Source: Natronomonas aquatica (GTDB lineage: Archaea; Halobacteriota; Halobacteria; Halobacteriales; Haloarculaceae). Taken from it: DNA of 64,000 nt. The first letter of the stretch is position 1. Each line of letters starts with the position of its first letter. Position numbers and translations under genes: made by a program. The DNA is taken from contig NZ_JAHLKM010000002.1 in NCBI RefSeq assembly GCF_024449025.1, positions 1-64,000 of the forward strand, read 5' to 3'. The notes under the pieces were generated by a model. That model saw only the letters and a program-made list of their open reading frames with translations. It ran no database searches and was not told where the DNA came from. Below are positions 8,809-18,400 of the stretch, one piece after another.

Positions 8809-8880
8809 TCAGCGTTCGATGAGCGAGTCGTAGGTCTTGTCAGGGTTCACAAACAAAATGTAGTGCGCAAATACAGCGGG
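8809..8880 (-). pseudogene. C-terminal fragment of a lost gene
   Basis: On the reverse strand a 23-codon frame with haloarchaeal-like composition (core FVNPDKTYDSLIER, then stop) ends at 8809. A stop codon at 8881-8883 interrupts it upstream and no start is present. I read it as the surviving tail of an otherwise deleted gene, bordering the lower-GC DUF4188 segment. The family is unknown to me. Confidence 0.3.
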
Positions 8881-8912
8881 TCACTGCGAAGAACCGCCCT
8901 CCGGAGCAAAAC

Positions 8913-9443
8913 TCAGGGATCCTTCTTTGCTGGTCCATCTACACTCTCAGGCATCGAATCGCCGTCTGTCCGACCGAGACGCCCAGCCGCGGTTTCCTGT
9001 TGTCCGGACGCGGGCATCCGGTCTGAGATAGCCCCGAGGCCGAAAGGAGGCATGTTGTTGTAGACGGCTTCGTACTCTCCGTCTCCGACGAGGAACGTTT
9101 CGTGCCAGATACCGACATCCCCGTCGGTTCCGGCTTCTTGATTGTACTCCTGCCAGGCTGGCAAGTGTTCTTGATCCGGGTCACGCGCGTACTCGTGTAA
9201 GTCTTCGAACGAGCGCCAGTACATGAACAGGATGTGGTTTCGGATGCCGAGATTCCGCTGGTAGCCAAGCAGCCCGCTGTCGGGGTCCTCTTCGAGTTCC
9301 CGCAACATTCGTGGCATCGCCACAAAAACTGGGGCCCACTTGTGTACTTTCCAGAGCTTGTTGATCCGCATCCCGATACGAAACACCACGAACTCACCCC
9401 CAATATCTGCGGTCACGCGTTCGTAAATGATGTCTCCGCTCAT
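8913..9443 (-). CDS. DUF4188 family protein
   Basis: This 176-aa protein matches the DUF4188 pattern: an N-terminal strand [12 protein letters not shown], then [19 protein letters not shown], and a central [19 protein letters not shown] segment. The family has a ferredoxin-like alpha+beta fold related to antibiotic monooxygenases and aldoxime dehydratases; no activity is established. Residues after about 140 are polar and probably disordered. Its ATG directly follows the TAG of the upstream membrane protein gene, so the two are probably co-translated. GC is visibly lower than in gpmI. Confidence 0.8.
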   Translation of the reverse strand: MSGDIIYERVTADIGGEFVVFRIGMRINKLWKVHKWAPVFVAMPRMLRELEEDPDSGLLGYQRNLGIRNHILFMYWRSFEDLHEYARDPDQEHLPAWQEYNQEAGTDGDVGIWHETFLVGDGEYEAVYNNMPPFGLGAISDRMPASGQQETAAGRLGRTDGDSMPESVDGPAKKDP

Positions 9444-10211
9444 CTACAACCCTCCCGAATCCACTTGGGTGCGCTCACTGTGGCTGTCACGCTGTCTATA
9501 CCACACCACTACGCTGTACAGTAGTGCTGCGACGATAAAGAGGGTGAAGACAACCAACCAACCGAATGCGACCAACCCCAAGAGACGACTCTCGTAGGGC
9601 CCGATGACGTGCGATGGCGGTTCGTTCGGATACGGTCCGAAGTGTTGCTGGATGACTAATACCGACGTGGCGAGGAAGAACACCGCCCAGTATCGGACGC
9701 CAGCACGCTCTCGCCAGCCGAGATACAATCCGAGACCCAAGAACGGATACACCAGCAGACTGAACGTGAACGCATTGATATCGGGTATGACCGGCCACCC
9801 GACGTGATTGCCCCGAATGACGTGATCGATGTGGTGACCGGCACCGAACACGAACGAGAGGGCGACGAGGAAGAACAGTTTCTGTGGGAACGTGTCGCCA
9901 GTCAGGTCTAACTGGCGCAATCGGGTCCGGATGACGTGTCCCTTCCACATAAACAGCCCCGAGAGTGTCAAAAATGGGAACACAATCACCTGGAGGACCA
10001 GATCACTACCCTGGATCGACCTGAGTGGTGAGTAGAGAAACACTCCCAGGATCGTTGCGAGAACGAGATGGACTGCTCGCTGCACCGAGCGTGAGGGCCA
10101 CCATCGTCGCCGCTTGCGGTCTGTCATTCTCCCGGGATGTGTGACCTCGACTCCTGGCTTTTCCCCGTTGCCTGCTCGATCCGAGTCGGTTTGTTGTTCA
10201 TATCTGACCAC
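9444..10211 (-). CDS. Uncharacterised polytopic membrane protein with HHxDH motif
   Basis: This 255-aa protein has a basic, cytoplasmic N-terminus (about residues 1-45) and about six membrane segments. A histidine-rich stretch, GAGHHIDHVIRGNHVGWP, sits between the third and fourth segments and could bind metal or haem. I recognise no family. The start at 10211 is GTG. It is supported by TTTTATAAT on the reverse strand about 25 nt upstream (leaderless), but an ATG at 10127 is an alternative. It abuts the DUF4188 gene, so a joint function is likely. Confidence 0.7.
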   Translation of the reverse strand: MVRYEQQTDSDRAGNGEKPGVEVTHPGRMTDRKRRRWWPSRSVQRAVHLVLATILGVFLYSPLRSIQGSDLVLQVIVFPFLTLSGLFMWKGHVIRTRLRQLDLTGDTFPQKLFFLVALSFVFGAGHHIDHVIRGNHVGWPVIPDINAFTFSLLVYPFLGLGLYLGWRERAGVRYWAVFFLATSVLVIQQHFGPYPNEPPSHVIGPYESRLLGLVAFGWLVVFTLFIVAALLYSVVVWYRQRDSHSERTQVDSGGL

Positions 10212-10500
10212 TTACGGTTTTCGGAGGAAAGAATTATAAAACCAACTAATAAAAGAATATATATCAGACAAATGTTGTTAAAAACCTAATATAGACGGTG
10301 GGAAACTTACTTCAAAGAGATATGCTGATTATGCGCTGTGTTCCTTGCACTTTCTTTTCGAAGTCTCCCCGGTCGAACGTGTTTCGCCGCCCGCTTGCGT
10401 CGGCTCCCGTCAGGGATCGTTTAGATGACACGGTGTCCGAGAATAAAAGGCGATTCGTACCCTTCAAAAGATCTATTTAAATATTGTACGAACTACCCGT
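10212..10500. promoter_or_regulatory. A+T-rich divergent promoter region
   Basis: The minus-strand box GGTTTTATAATTC (about 10230-10242) faces the His-rich membrane protein. The plus-strand box TATTTAAATA at 10474-10483 lies about 23 nt before the ATG at 10501. Between them I see no convincing gene. The first 80 bases are markedly A+T-rich. Confidence 0.6.
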
Positions 10501-11499
10501 ATGGCCCTCCACGCTGTCGAAAACGTTGGAGACGCGTTTACGCTCACCCGGGAGTTTCTGACACCGATCGGCCCCCGACGCTGGCTCAAACTCGCCGTCG
10601 TCGCCTTCTTTATCGGGGGCGGTCTGGGCTTCCCGAGTGCGCAGTTCGACGTTCTCGGGAACCCAGAGCAGGTCCCCGCCGAGGGAATCCCGCCCAGCCT
10701 CCCCACAGAAACGGCGACGATCGTCGGTGCCGTCGTCGTTGCCGCCGTCGTGCTCGGGATCCTGGTTACCGTCGTCGGCGCGATCATGGAGTTCGTGTTC
10801 GTCGAATCCCTCCGAAACGGGACCGTCTCGATCCGTCAGTACTGGCACGAACGGTGGCGACAGGGGCTTCGACTGTTCGGCTTTCGGATCGCGATCGGGC
10901 TGCCCGTCCTCGCGATCGGACTCGGCTGGATGGCGGCGTTTTTCCTGCCGCTTTTTCGGGGATCCTCCGACCCGATCGTCCCGTTCGGCGCGTTCTTCCT
11001 CGGACTGCCGGTGTTTTTCTTCGTCGGACTCCTGTACGCGCTCGTCTCGTCGTTTACCACCGTCTTCGTGGTCCCGATCATGATCAAAAACGACTGCGGC
11101 GTGCTGGCCGGATGGCGGCCCCTCTGGGGGTCGATCAAGGCCGAGCCCAAACAGTATCTCGCCTACGCCGTTCTCGGGTTCGTACTGAACGTCGCGGCGG
11201 GGCTTTTGAGGTCGGTCGGCGTCGGGATCGGCGCGCTCATCTTTTTGATCCCGCTGGGACTGCTCGCGGCGCTCGCGTACCTCACCCTGTCGCTTTCCTC
11301 GACGCTCGGGATCGCCGTCCTCGCGGTTCTCGCAGTCGTCTTCGTGCTCGCGATGATACTCCTCTGGGCGCTCCTGCAGGTCCCCGTCGTGGCCTACCTC
11401 CGGTTTTACGCGCTTTCGGTGCTCGGCGATATCGAAGGCACGCTCGATCTCATCCCCGACCGCCGTTCGGATCCGGACTTCAACACTCGATATCAGTGA
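10501..11499 (+). CDS. Haloarchaeal multi-pass membrane protein (DUF7544-like)
   Basis: This is a 332-aa integral membrane protein with about six hydrophobic segments (around 28-45, 77-105, 130-155, 160-185, 220-250 and 270-310). It starts MALHAVENVGDAFTLTREFL, which resembles a conserved haloarchaeal membrane family of unknown function. No catalytic motif is visible. TATTTAAATA sits about 23 nt upstream. The gene is monocistronic and followed by an IS end remnant. Confidence 0.75.
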   Translation: MALHAVENVGDAFTLTREFLTPIGPRRWLKLAVVAFFIGGGLGFPSAQFDVLGNPEQVPAEGIPPSLPTETATIVGAVVVAAVVLGILVTVVGAIMEFVFVESLRNGTVSIRQYWHERWRQGLRLFGFRIAIGLPVLAIGLGWMAAFFLPLFRGSSDPIVPFGAFFLGLPVFFFVGLLYALVSSFTTVFVVPIMIKNDCGVLAGWRPLWGSIKAEPKQYLAYAVLGFVLNVAAGLLRSVGVGIGALIFLIPLGLLAALAYLTLSLSSTLGIAVLAVLAVVFVLAMILLWALLQVPVVAYLRFYALSVLGDIEGTLDLIPDRRSDPDFNTRYQ

Positions 11500-11640
11500 G
11501 TCGGGAGAAACGTCGGTATTCGTGATTGGGCGCTTGAAGCTCCCAATAGCGCGGATTTGGACCGAATGCACGAGAATCGTGACGAAATCGAACAGCGAGT
11601 ATTGCACCTATTCGGCGAGCTCAGCGACGGTCGCTGAATA

Positions 11641-11680
11641 CTGAAATCCCCCAACGGCCGAAGCCGTGGGCTTTCGCCTC
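11641..11680 (+). mobile_element. Remnant of an IS200/IS605-type element end
   Basis: The hairpin CCCAACGGC-cgaa-GCCGTGGG followed by CTTTCGCC closely resembles the subterminal hairpin near the right end of haloarchaeal IS200/IS605 (IS1341) elements, whose stem usually reads CCCACGGC. One bulged A is present. No transposase or TnpB gene remains within 1 kb. A short frame ending at 11639 (core DEIEQRVLHLFGELSDGR) may be associated debris. Confidence 0.5.
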
Positions 11681-11736
11681 AATCGCCTGTAAACGGTTAT
11701 GCGGAGTGAGGGAAATTACCGTCTCAGGACATGTAC

Positions 11737-12744
11737 TCAGGGCCGCTCGGTCATCTCTGAGAGTGTGACAATCTCGGCGATATTACCGCCGTATTCGGCT
11801 GTTCGACGGATGCTTTCGAGTACCCGCCCATACACATACACATCGTCGCTCTGACTGTCGTACAGTTCCTTATCCAGCGCGTCAAGCTCCTTGACAACGT
11901 CATTACGCCGCAGCATCGCCTCGCCAGCGTTGCCATCCAGTGCCGTTCGCACAACGCGACGAGCATCCGTCGCGAGCGTTTCGAATTCCCCACTGATCTT
12001 TACATCGGGTGGCTCAGTTTGTTTGTCAGCTATGACCGCAATACGCTCCGCGTGGTCTGCGATTCGTTCAAGCTGACGGGCCGTCCGGAACTGGGTGAAC
12101 GCTGTCTTTCGATTAGCTTTCAGTTGACTTACCTCACGAATATCGGTGAGTATGCGGTAGAACTGACGACTGACGAGCCCGAACAGTCGGTCAACTTCAT
12201 CATCGCGGGAGATAATATATTCCGGTTGTGGCTCTTCGTCGTCGTTAACGACGGCTTCGATAGCGTGTTCGTGCATCGACAGCGCAATCCGACGAATCTG
12301 TTCGATCGTCCCCTCTAATGAGATCTCATTGGAATCAAGCAGCGTCTTCGCGGTCAGCTCTTTTTCAGTCTCGGTGGCTATCTCGACCCCGACGAGATCG
12401 GTGAACGTCTGACTGGCAGCACGACGCTCCGATGCTGAAAAGTTCGTATCGGACTCAACGACGATCTCGTCGCTACCAGCGGCATAGGCGGCTCCGATCT
12501 GTCCGCTTAGATTTTCTTCGCCTACCGTTTCGACATTGATTCTCGAACGCCGGAACTCTCCATCTTTGTCCGGGTGGGCGATGATGAGTCGGTCGTTGAA
12601 TTGGTATATGTAAACCGATGATCCGGAACTGATCCCGTGGGTATCTGCCCACGTTTTCGGGATCGAAACAGTATACGTTGACCCGCCGGTGACCTGTACC
12701 TTCCGTTCTATCGGACCGCCCGTGTCTTTGGTCGATCGTTGCAT
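11737..12744 (-). CDS. PhoU-domain protein with N-terminal AbrB-like domain
   Basis: This 335-aa protein has a SpoVT-AbrB DNA-binding-like domain at residues about 10-55 (VTGGSTYTVSIPKTWADTHG). Residues about 120-330 carry PhoU-type three-helix bundles, including RQLERIADHAERIA, an E/DxxxD metal-binding pattern. It is the last gene of the pst operon, 2 bases after phoU. The domain pair suggests a regulator linking PhoU-type phosphate sensing to transcription. DNA binding is inferred from family only. Confidence 0.88.
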   Translation of the reverse strand: MQRSTKDTGGPIERKVQVTGGSTYTVSIPKTWADTHGISSGSSVYIYQFNDRLIIAHPDKDGEFRRSRINVETVGEENLSGQIGAAYAAGSDEIVVESDTNFSASERRAASQTFTDLVGVEIATETEKELTAKTLLDSNEISLEGTIEQIRRIALSMHEHAIEAVVNDDEEPQPEYIISRDDEVDRLFGLVSRQFYRILTDIREVSQLKANRKTAFTQFRTARQLERIADHAERIAVIADKQTEPPDVKISGEFETLATDARRVVRTALDGNAGEAMLRRNDVVKELDALDKELYDSQSDDVYVYGRVLESIRRTAEYGGNIAEIVTLSEMTERP

Positions 12745-12746
12745 TG

Positions 12747-13418
12747 TCAGTAAATCAACTCCGTGTCGTGGTCGGCTATGTAGACGGTTCGGGCGCAGAA
12801 GTTGACTGCATGATCAGCGACGCGTTCGAGGTCCCGAATCGTCAACAGCAACCGCGAGACGTCGTCCATCATCTCCTTGTCGGTGTCGCTGTACTCCGTT
12901 CGAAGCAGGTCTTCGATGACAACCCCGCTCGCGTCGCCACAGAGCCGATCGATCTTGTCGTCGCGATCTGCGATCTCACGGGCCGACTCGGCATCGTCGT
13001 GTCGGTAGGCATCCACCGCATCGCTTACCATCGCACCCGCCTCCGTTCCGATGTATACTACGTCGACTTCGGGGTATCGCTCTCGTTCGGCGTCGAGCGC
13101 GTAGCCGGCGAGATTCGTCGAGAGATCGCCGATCCGCTCTAAGTCGGTGATGATCTTGAACGACGAGGCAACGAACCGGAGATCGCCCGCGACGGGCTGT
13201 TGGAGCGCGAACAGGTCGATGCAGTCACTCTCCAGTTCGAGATACAACTCGTTGATCCTCTGATCGCCCTCGATGACCTCCCGGGCCAACGACTCGTCTT
13301 TCGATTCGAGGGACTTCAGTGCGATCTCGTATCGCTCTATAACGAGATCGCTCATCTCGAGGACGTCCGAACGGAGCGCGTCTAGTTGCTCCTGGTAGTC
13401 AGTTCGGGCCATTTTCAT
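12747..13418 (-). CDS. phoU: Phosphate signalling protein PhoU
   Basis: This 223-aa protein contains two repeated three-helix bundles with the PhoU signatures [15 protein letters not shown] (about 95-110) and [12 protein letters not shown] (about 195-206). In characterised systems PhoU dampens Pst transport and phosphate signalling. The annotated ATG overlaps the pstB stop by 4 bases; a downstream ATG (MARTDYQ) is 2 codons later. It is the fifth gene of the pst operon. Confidence 0.93.
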   Translation of the reverse strand: MKMARTDYQEQLDALRSDVLEMSDLVIERYEIALKSLESKDESLAREVIEGDQRINELYLELESDCIDLFALQQPVAGDLRFVASSFKIITDLERIGDLSTNLAGYALDAERERYPEVDVVYIGTEAGAMVSDAVDAYRHDDAESAREIADRDDKIDRLCGDASGVVIEDLLRTEYSDTDKEMMDDVSRLLLTIRDLERVADHAVNFCARTVYIADHDTELIY

Positions 13419-14377
13419 CCGAACCTGCCGGAGATGTAGTCCTCGACACGCTGGCTTTCGGGGTTCTCGAATATTTTATCCGTATCGTCGTACTCGACCA
13501 GATGACCGCCGGTAAGGAACACTGCCGTCTGATCGGAGATCCGGGCCGCCTGTTGCATGTTGTGAGTCACGATGACGACGGTGTACTCCTCGCTCAGATC
13601 GGTGATGAGATCCTCGATCTTCGAGGTGGCGATCGGATCCAGCGCCGAGGCCGGTTCGTCCATCAGTAGCACGTCCGGGTCGGTCGCCAGCGCCCGGGCG
13701 ATACAGAGCCGTTGCTGTTGCCCTCCGGAGAGCCCGAGAGCGTTGTCGCCGAGGCGATCCGAGACCTCGTCGTAGAGGGCGGCCCGTTTCAACGCCCGTT
13801 CGACGAGCTCTAGCTCCGCGTCGGATTCGCCCCGTCCGAGCAATCTGTCGATCAGACCAGTTCGGATATCCCCGTGCTTCCGTGGGCCGTAGGAGACGTT
13901 GTCCCGGATCGACTTCGGGAACGGGTTGGGCTGTTGGAACACCATGCCGACGCGCTTGCGAAGTTCGACGAGATCCACGCCGTCCTGATAGATCTCCACG
14001 CCGTCGACCTCGACCGATCCGTCGACTTCTGCGGCCCGGATCCGGTCGTTCATTCGGTTGATACACCGGAGAAACGTCGATTTCCCGCAGCCGGACGGGC
14101 CGATCAGGGCCGTGACGCTCTCGGAGGGGATATCGATCGAGATGTCCTTGAGCGCGTGGTCGTCGCCGTAGTGGACATCGAGGTTCTCGGCGGCGACATG
14201 TGTCTCGCCGGCGAACTGGTAGTCGGTCCACTCCTCGCGGAGTTCCTCCTCGGACTCACCGGTGGTGGTTGACGTTCCGGACATGCTCGCTGTCGCCGCC
14301 GTCCGCGTTGACGTCGGATCGTTTGTATCGGTCGATTCGGATTCGGTCGTTTCGGTCGTTGGAGATGGCTCGCTCAT
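13415..14377 (-). CDS. pstB: Phosphate ABC transporter ATP-binding protein PstB
   Basis: This is the 320-aa ATPase of the phosphate importer. Walker A is GPSGCGKST, the signature is LSGGQQQR, Walker B is VLLMDEP, and the H-loop is in [10 protein letters not shown]. An N-terminal extension of about 60 residues rich in Thr/Ser/Glu precedes the ABC domain, as common in haloarchaea. The ATG at 14377 overlaps the pstA stop (ATGA). An open frame continues upstream inside pstA on the same strand, but it is a shadow. Confidence 0.96.
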   Translation of the reverse strand: MSEPSPTTETTESESTDTNDPTSTRTAATASMSGTSTTTGESEEELREEWTDYQFAGETHVAAENLDVHYGDDHALKDISIDIPSESVTALIGPSGCGKSTFLRCINRMNDRIRAAEVDGSVEVDGVEIYQDGVDLVELRKRVGMVFQQPNPFPKSIRDNVSYGPRKHGDIRTGLIDRLLGRGESDAELELVERALKRAALYDEVSDRLGDNALGLSGGQQQRLCIARALATDPDVLLMDEPASALDPIATSKIEDLITDLSEEYTVVIVTHNMQQAARISDQTAVFLTGGHLVEYDDTDKIFENPESQRVEDYISGRFG

Positions 14378-16014
14378 CGGTTCAGTTTCCTCCGGAAGTA
14401 ATACCGCGTCGTGATTCCGATCGCGTAGAACGACAGGACCACGGTCAGTAACACGAAAGCGTTCGCCCAGGCGAACTCCAGCGCCGTGAACGGCGCATCC
14501 TCGAACTGCGGTCCCCCTAAGCCCGCCGTGATGAGTGCGTATAGCTGGTACGGGAGCGCACTCGACGCCTGCAGCAGCGCCTCGTTCGTGACGAACGGCG
14601 GCGTGGCGATGAACTCGAAGCCGCCGATGACGTCCACCGTCTCGCCCCCGGCGGGCAGCGTTCCGCCGGCCATCGTCACCAGTATCGGGGCAGTCTCGCC
14701 GGCGATTCGGCCGACACCGAGAATTATCCCGGTGACCACCCCCGGAAGCGCTGCGGGGAGGACGACGCTCCGGATCGTTTGCCACTTGCTGACGCCGAGG
14801 GCGGCGCTCGCGTCCCTGTACTCGTCGGGGACGGCGAGCATCGCCTCTCTGCTGGTGATCAAGACCAACGGAAGCAGCATGAACCCGAGCGTCAACATCC
14901 CCGCAATCAGCGATTTCGAGCCACCGAACCGCGGAATGAGAAACGAGGCGCCGAAGAGTCCGAAGACGATGCTCGGCGTACTCCACAGTCCGTTGGTCGC
15001 GACCTCGACAACACTCGTGAACCGTCCTTCGTCGGCGTACTCCGCGAGGAAGACCGCCGCTCCGACGGCGATCGGGACCGCAAAGAGAACGGCGCCGACC
15101 ACCAGCCAGACTGTCCCGACGACCGCCGGAAGGATCCCGTCCACCCGCACGAAGACCGAGGCGCCGTTCATCAGGAAGGGCCACGATACCGGAAGCGAAA
15201 ACGAGAGCCCGAGGACGCTGACTTCGGGCCCGACGCCCGGACCGATCGCGACTTCGGTGAAAGCGGTCGGAGCGCCCTTGATTACCACGAAGCCGACCAA
15301 GCCGAACAACACTGCGATGATCCCGAGCGCGTTCAGATAGATGAGGACGTGTGCGCCGAGGTGCCGACCGCGTGCCCCGAACCCGGCGTAGGCCTTGGCC
15401 GACGCCCACCCGACGAGCAACGAACAGAACAGCACCGATCCCGGCACGATCACTGAGGGAAAGAACGTCACCGCGTTATCGGACGGGAATGACCCGGGCG
15501 AATACGACCAACCTGGTCCGAGAACGCCGGTAAGGAACACGCCTCCAGCGAGGATTGCCAACACGCCTGCGGGAACCGTCGAGCCGATGTCTTCCCGGGT
15601 GAAAGTCGTCACGGCGAACGCCCCGCCGCCGAGTAAGAGGGCCGGAAGGATCCAGCCGGCACCGCCGAGTCCGAGTATTCCCGCAGCAACGATACCGCCG
15701 ATACCGAACCAGAGCCCGCCGAAGACGACGCCCGCGACGAGACCGGCGCTACGGTCTGGCGTCGTCTCGATCAGCTCCAAGCTTGAAGAGACACCTAGCC
15801 CGATGACACCGATGCCGATCAACACGAGCAGGCCACCGAGCACCGACACGGTCGGTACACCAGCGATCGGATCGGTGAGGGTCACGAACTCGAACAGCGC
15901 CGTCATACCGAGCGCGAACAGCAGTGCCGAGAGGGCGATCGTCGCCCCGGCGACGAACTCGTAGCGATTGGTTCCTCCGTTGACGAGCGAATTTCGGCTG
16001 GTGATCGTACTCAT
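14374..16014 (-). CDS. pstA: Phosphate ABC transporter permease PstA, long form
   Basis: At 546 aa this is almost twice the usual bacterial PstA (about 280-300 aa). The N-terminal half holds six or more extra hydrophobic segments with little similarity I can name. The C-terminal half (about 290-546) is the permease, with the EAA-type loop [20 protein letters not shown]. Its ATG overlaps the pstC stop, so pstC, pstA and pstB are translationally coupled. The extended N-terminus is seen in other haloarchaeal PstA proteins and is of unknown function. Confidence 0.93.
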   Translation of the reverse strand: MSTITSRNSLVNGGTNRYEFVAGATIALSALLFALGMTALFEFVTLTDPIAGVPTVSVLGGLLVLIGIGVIGLGVSSSLELIETTPDRSAGLVAGVVFGGLWFGIGGIVAAGILGLGGAGWILPALLLGGGAFAVTTFTREDIGSTVPAGVLAILAGGVFLTGVLGPGWSYSPGSFPSDNAVTFFPSVIVPGSVLFCSLLVGWASAKAYAGFGARGRHLGAHVLIYLNALGIIAVLFGLVGFVVIKGAPTAFTEVAIGPGVGPEVSVLGLSFSLPVSWPFLMNGASVFVRVDGILPAVVGTVWLVVGAVLFAVPIAVGAAVFLAEYADEGRFTSVVEVATNGLWSTPSIVFGLFGASFLIPRFGGSKSLIAGMLTLGFMLLPLVLITSREAMLAVPDEYRDASAALGVSKWQTIRSVVLPAALPGVVTGIILGVGRIAGETAPILVTMAGGTLPAGGETVDVIGGFEFIATPPFVTNEALLQASSALPYQLYALITAGLGGPQFEDAPFTALEFAWANAFVLLTVVLSFYAIGITTRYYFRRKLNR

Positions 16015-17120
16015 TCGTGGCCCCCGAGTTGGCGCTTCATGCGCCGTTCGATCAGTTGGGATCCGATACTGAGGAACATGACGGTAATAAAGAGGACCAC
16101 ACCGGCCGCAAAGAGCGCACTCAGCTGGTCCGCTGTGGCCTCACCGTACTGTGCCGCGATCGCCGATGTGAGCGTGTCGTACCCGTAAAAGACGTTGTAC
16201 AGCGGCTCCGGGAGCTGTGGGCTGTTCCGGAGCATGACTGTCGCCGCCATCGTTTCACCGATCGCGCGTCCGACGCCCAGTAGGACCGCCGCCGAAACCC
16301 CCGAGAACGCCGCCGGAAGCGTAATCGTCGTCATCGTCTGCCAGTCCGTCGTTCCGAGCGCGAGCGAGCCGTCCTTCATCGATTCCGGGACGCTGTTGAG
16401 CGCGTCCTCGGCAACGGAGACGACTGTCGGGAGAGCCATCAAACCGACCACGGCCCCGACGAACAGATAGGTACCCTGGCCGACGAGATCGAACTGTTCG
16501 CTCGCCCACGGGCTGATAATCGTGAAACCGATGAACCCATAAACGATTGACGGGATACCTGCGAGGATCTCGATCCCCGGTTTGACAACCTCCCGAACCG
16601 CTGCGGGGGCGATTTCGCTGACGAAGAGTGCCGAGGCCACACCGAGCGGCCCGGCCACGAGCGTGGCCACGAGAGTTACCATCACTGTACCGTGGATCAA
16701 CGGGACCAGTGAGTAGCGCTCGGCCGCCCGGGGTGCCCACTCGGTCTGGACGAACAGCCGCAGCCCCGGAACGCTGATTCCGAACACCTCCGCCCGCGCA
16801 ACATCGAATGCAGGCCAGGCTTCGACGAAAATGAACACGACGATCAACGCGAGAATGAGAATCATCGAAGCCGTCATCGCCATCGTCACCGCACGTGCCG
16901 TTAGCTCACGATGGCGGATCCAGCCGTAGGCGGCCGAGACCAGAAACACTAGCAGGGTGACCGAAGTCAGCGGGGACGCGGTGAAGAAGAGACCCAGCGA
17001 GCTCAGTATCGAAACGGTTCCGATAGTGAGCGCTACCAGCGCCGATGTGGGGGTCTCGTCGACGAATTTGCGGGCGTCTACTATCCAGTCAGTGGCGCGA
17101 CTCCGGGGGATCAGATTCAT
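16011..17120 (-). CDS. pstC: Phosphate ABC transporter permease PstC
   Basis: This 369-aa permease has two or three extra N-terminal membrane segments (about 28-105) before the PstC core. The EAA loop SLALGTTDWQTMTTITLPAA lies near residue 250 and GVGRAIGETMAATVM follows. It pairs with PstA to form the transmembrane channel of the Pst importer. The gap to pstS is about 90 bases without a recognisable gene. Confidence 0.95.
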   Translation of the reverse strand: MNLIPRSRATDWIVDARKFVDETPTSALVALTIGTVSILSSLGLFFTASPLTSVTLLVFLVSAAYGWIRHRELTARAVTMAMTASMILILALIVVFIFVEAWPAFDVARAEVFGISVPGLRLFVQTEWAPRAAERYSLVPLIHGTVMVTLVATLVAGPLGVASALFVSEIAPAAVREVVKPGIEILAGIPSIVYGFIGFTIISPWASEQFDLVGQGTYLFVGAVVGLMALPTVVSVAEDALNSVPESMKDGSLALGTTDWQTMTTITLPAAFSGVSAAVLLGVGRAIGETMAATVMLRNSPQLPEPLYNVFYGYDTLTSAIAAQYGEATADQLSALFAAGVVLFITVMFLSIGSQLIERRMKRQLGGHE

Positions 17121-17209
17121 TCGTTCTCTCTGGGTATCAGTCCGTATCTGGTGTGTCTAAACGGGGTCATAGAGCGTAGTGTCGATCGCCGGGGCTACGG
17201 CGACCGTGT

Positions 17210-18400
17210 TCAGGCGGAGTCCGGCAGTTTGCCTCGCTCGGCCTCGATGTCGCTCGTCGGCAGCGGGATGTACTCGACGCCCTCGACGAACACCTGCTGT
17301 CCGAAGTCGGTCAGGAACATGTTGAGGAACGCGGCCTCCCGCATGTCGGTTCCGTCCGGCGTTTCGTCGTTGATCCGCGTGTACATGTGAAGATCGCGGT
17401 TCAGCGGGTAGTCGCTGTCGAAGATCGTGTTCTCGGCGTCCTTGTCGGGCTCATAGAGCGTTCCGTCGAAGTCGATAGCGACCGGCGCGATCCCCTCGCC
17501 CTGGAACGCCAGCGCCATGTATCCGATCGCGCCGTCGTTCTGCTGCATTAAGGTCTTGACCTGCTGGTTCTGTCCCTTTCGGGTATCGACTTCCATCGAC
17601 GCCTCGGCATCGCCGAGCATATTGAGTCGGAACGACGTGTCCGTCCCGGAGCCCTCGGCGCGGCCGATGACGTAGATCTCCTGGTCGGGACCGCCGACCT
17701 CGCTCCAGTTGTTGATCTCGCCCTGATAGATGCCGCGGACTTCCTCGCCGGTGAGCTGGGTGACTCCGCCGTCGTAGACGTCCTGGCTGACGAACACGGG
17801 CTGTCCGTCCCGGCCGACAACGTGGTCAACGTAGTTCGCGTCGCGCTCTTCGTCGCTGATGCCCAGTTCGGCGGTGATCGGCCCCGACGAGTTGCCGATG
17901 TCGACCAGACCGTCACGGACGGCCTTACAGCCGGTCCCCGAGTGGCTGAGACCTACGGTTACGGTAAAGGGTGCGCTCGATCGCTCGCCGGTCGGTTCGA
18001 AGCCGAACTGGCTGGCGAAGTAATCCGCGAGGTTCATGTCTGTCTCGATCTCACCCCAGCCGGGAACGGACGTCTCGTCGTTGGAGCCCCAGTACTCGCC
18101 GTCGCTCGCCGGCGGGTTCCCGTTCCAGTACGATGCGCCGGTGTTCGAGATCGGGTATACCGTCGAAGAGCCCTCGGCTGTAAGCGCTTCCGTCCCACCA
18201 CCGTCGTTCCCGTCGCCGTTGCCGTCGGTACTCGCAGTGTTGCTCGTGTCGCTCGCTCCGTCACCGTTGCCACCGTCCCCGTTACCGTTCCCCGTGTCGC
18301 TGCTGCTGGAACAGCCGGCGATGCCGGCAGCCCCGGCAGCCCCGGTGGTGATAATGAACTTTCGCCGTGATACACCCGACCGCTTTGATTGCTCCGACAT
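17210..18400 (-). CDS. pstS: Phosphate-binding lipoprotein PstS
   Basis: This 396-aa substrate-binding protein has a Tat signal (SRRKFIITTGAAGAAGIAGC) whose Cys is a lipobox anchor for attachment to the outer face of the membrane. A Gly/Asn/Asp-rich linker follows. The PBP fold includes phosphate-contact motifs AEGSSTVYPI and GRAEGSGTDTSFR. The ATG at 18400 is preferred over a GTG one codon upstream. A reverse-strand TATTATAAA box at 18434-18442 lies about 38 nt before it. It is the first gene of the operon. Confidence 0.95.
   Translation of the reverse strand: MSEQSKRSGVSRRKFIITTGAAGAAGIAGCSSSSDTGNGNGDGGNGDGASDTSNTASTDGNGDGNDGGGTEALTAEGSSTVYPISNTGASYWNGNPPASDGEYWGSNDETSVPGWGEIETDMNLADYFASQFGFEPTGERSSAPFTVTVGLSHSGTGCKAVRDGLVDIGNSSGPITAELGISDEERDANYVDHVVGRDGQPVFVSQDVYDGGVTQLTGEEVRGIYQGEINNWSEVGGPDQEIYVIGRAEGSGTDTSFRLNMLGDAEASMEVDTRKGQNQQVKTLMQQNDGAIGYMALAFQGEGIAPVAIDFDGTLYEPDKDAENTIFDSDYPLNRDLHMYTRINDETPDGTDMREAAFLNMFLTDFGQQVFVEGVEYIPLPTSDIEAERGKLPDSA

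Noticed and set aside
9444-10211. His-rich membrane protein as a fatty-acid hydroxylase or desaturase
   Set aside because: Only one HHxDH cluster is present, whereas those enzymes need several spaced His boxes.
13415-15409. Single 664-codon frame reading from inside pstA into pstB
   Set aside because: Only the last 320 codons resemble PstB. The upstream part is Arg-rich shadow of pstA, and the ATG at 14377 overlaps the pstA stop as expected.
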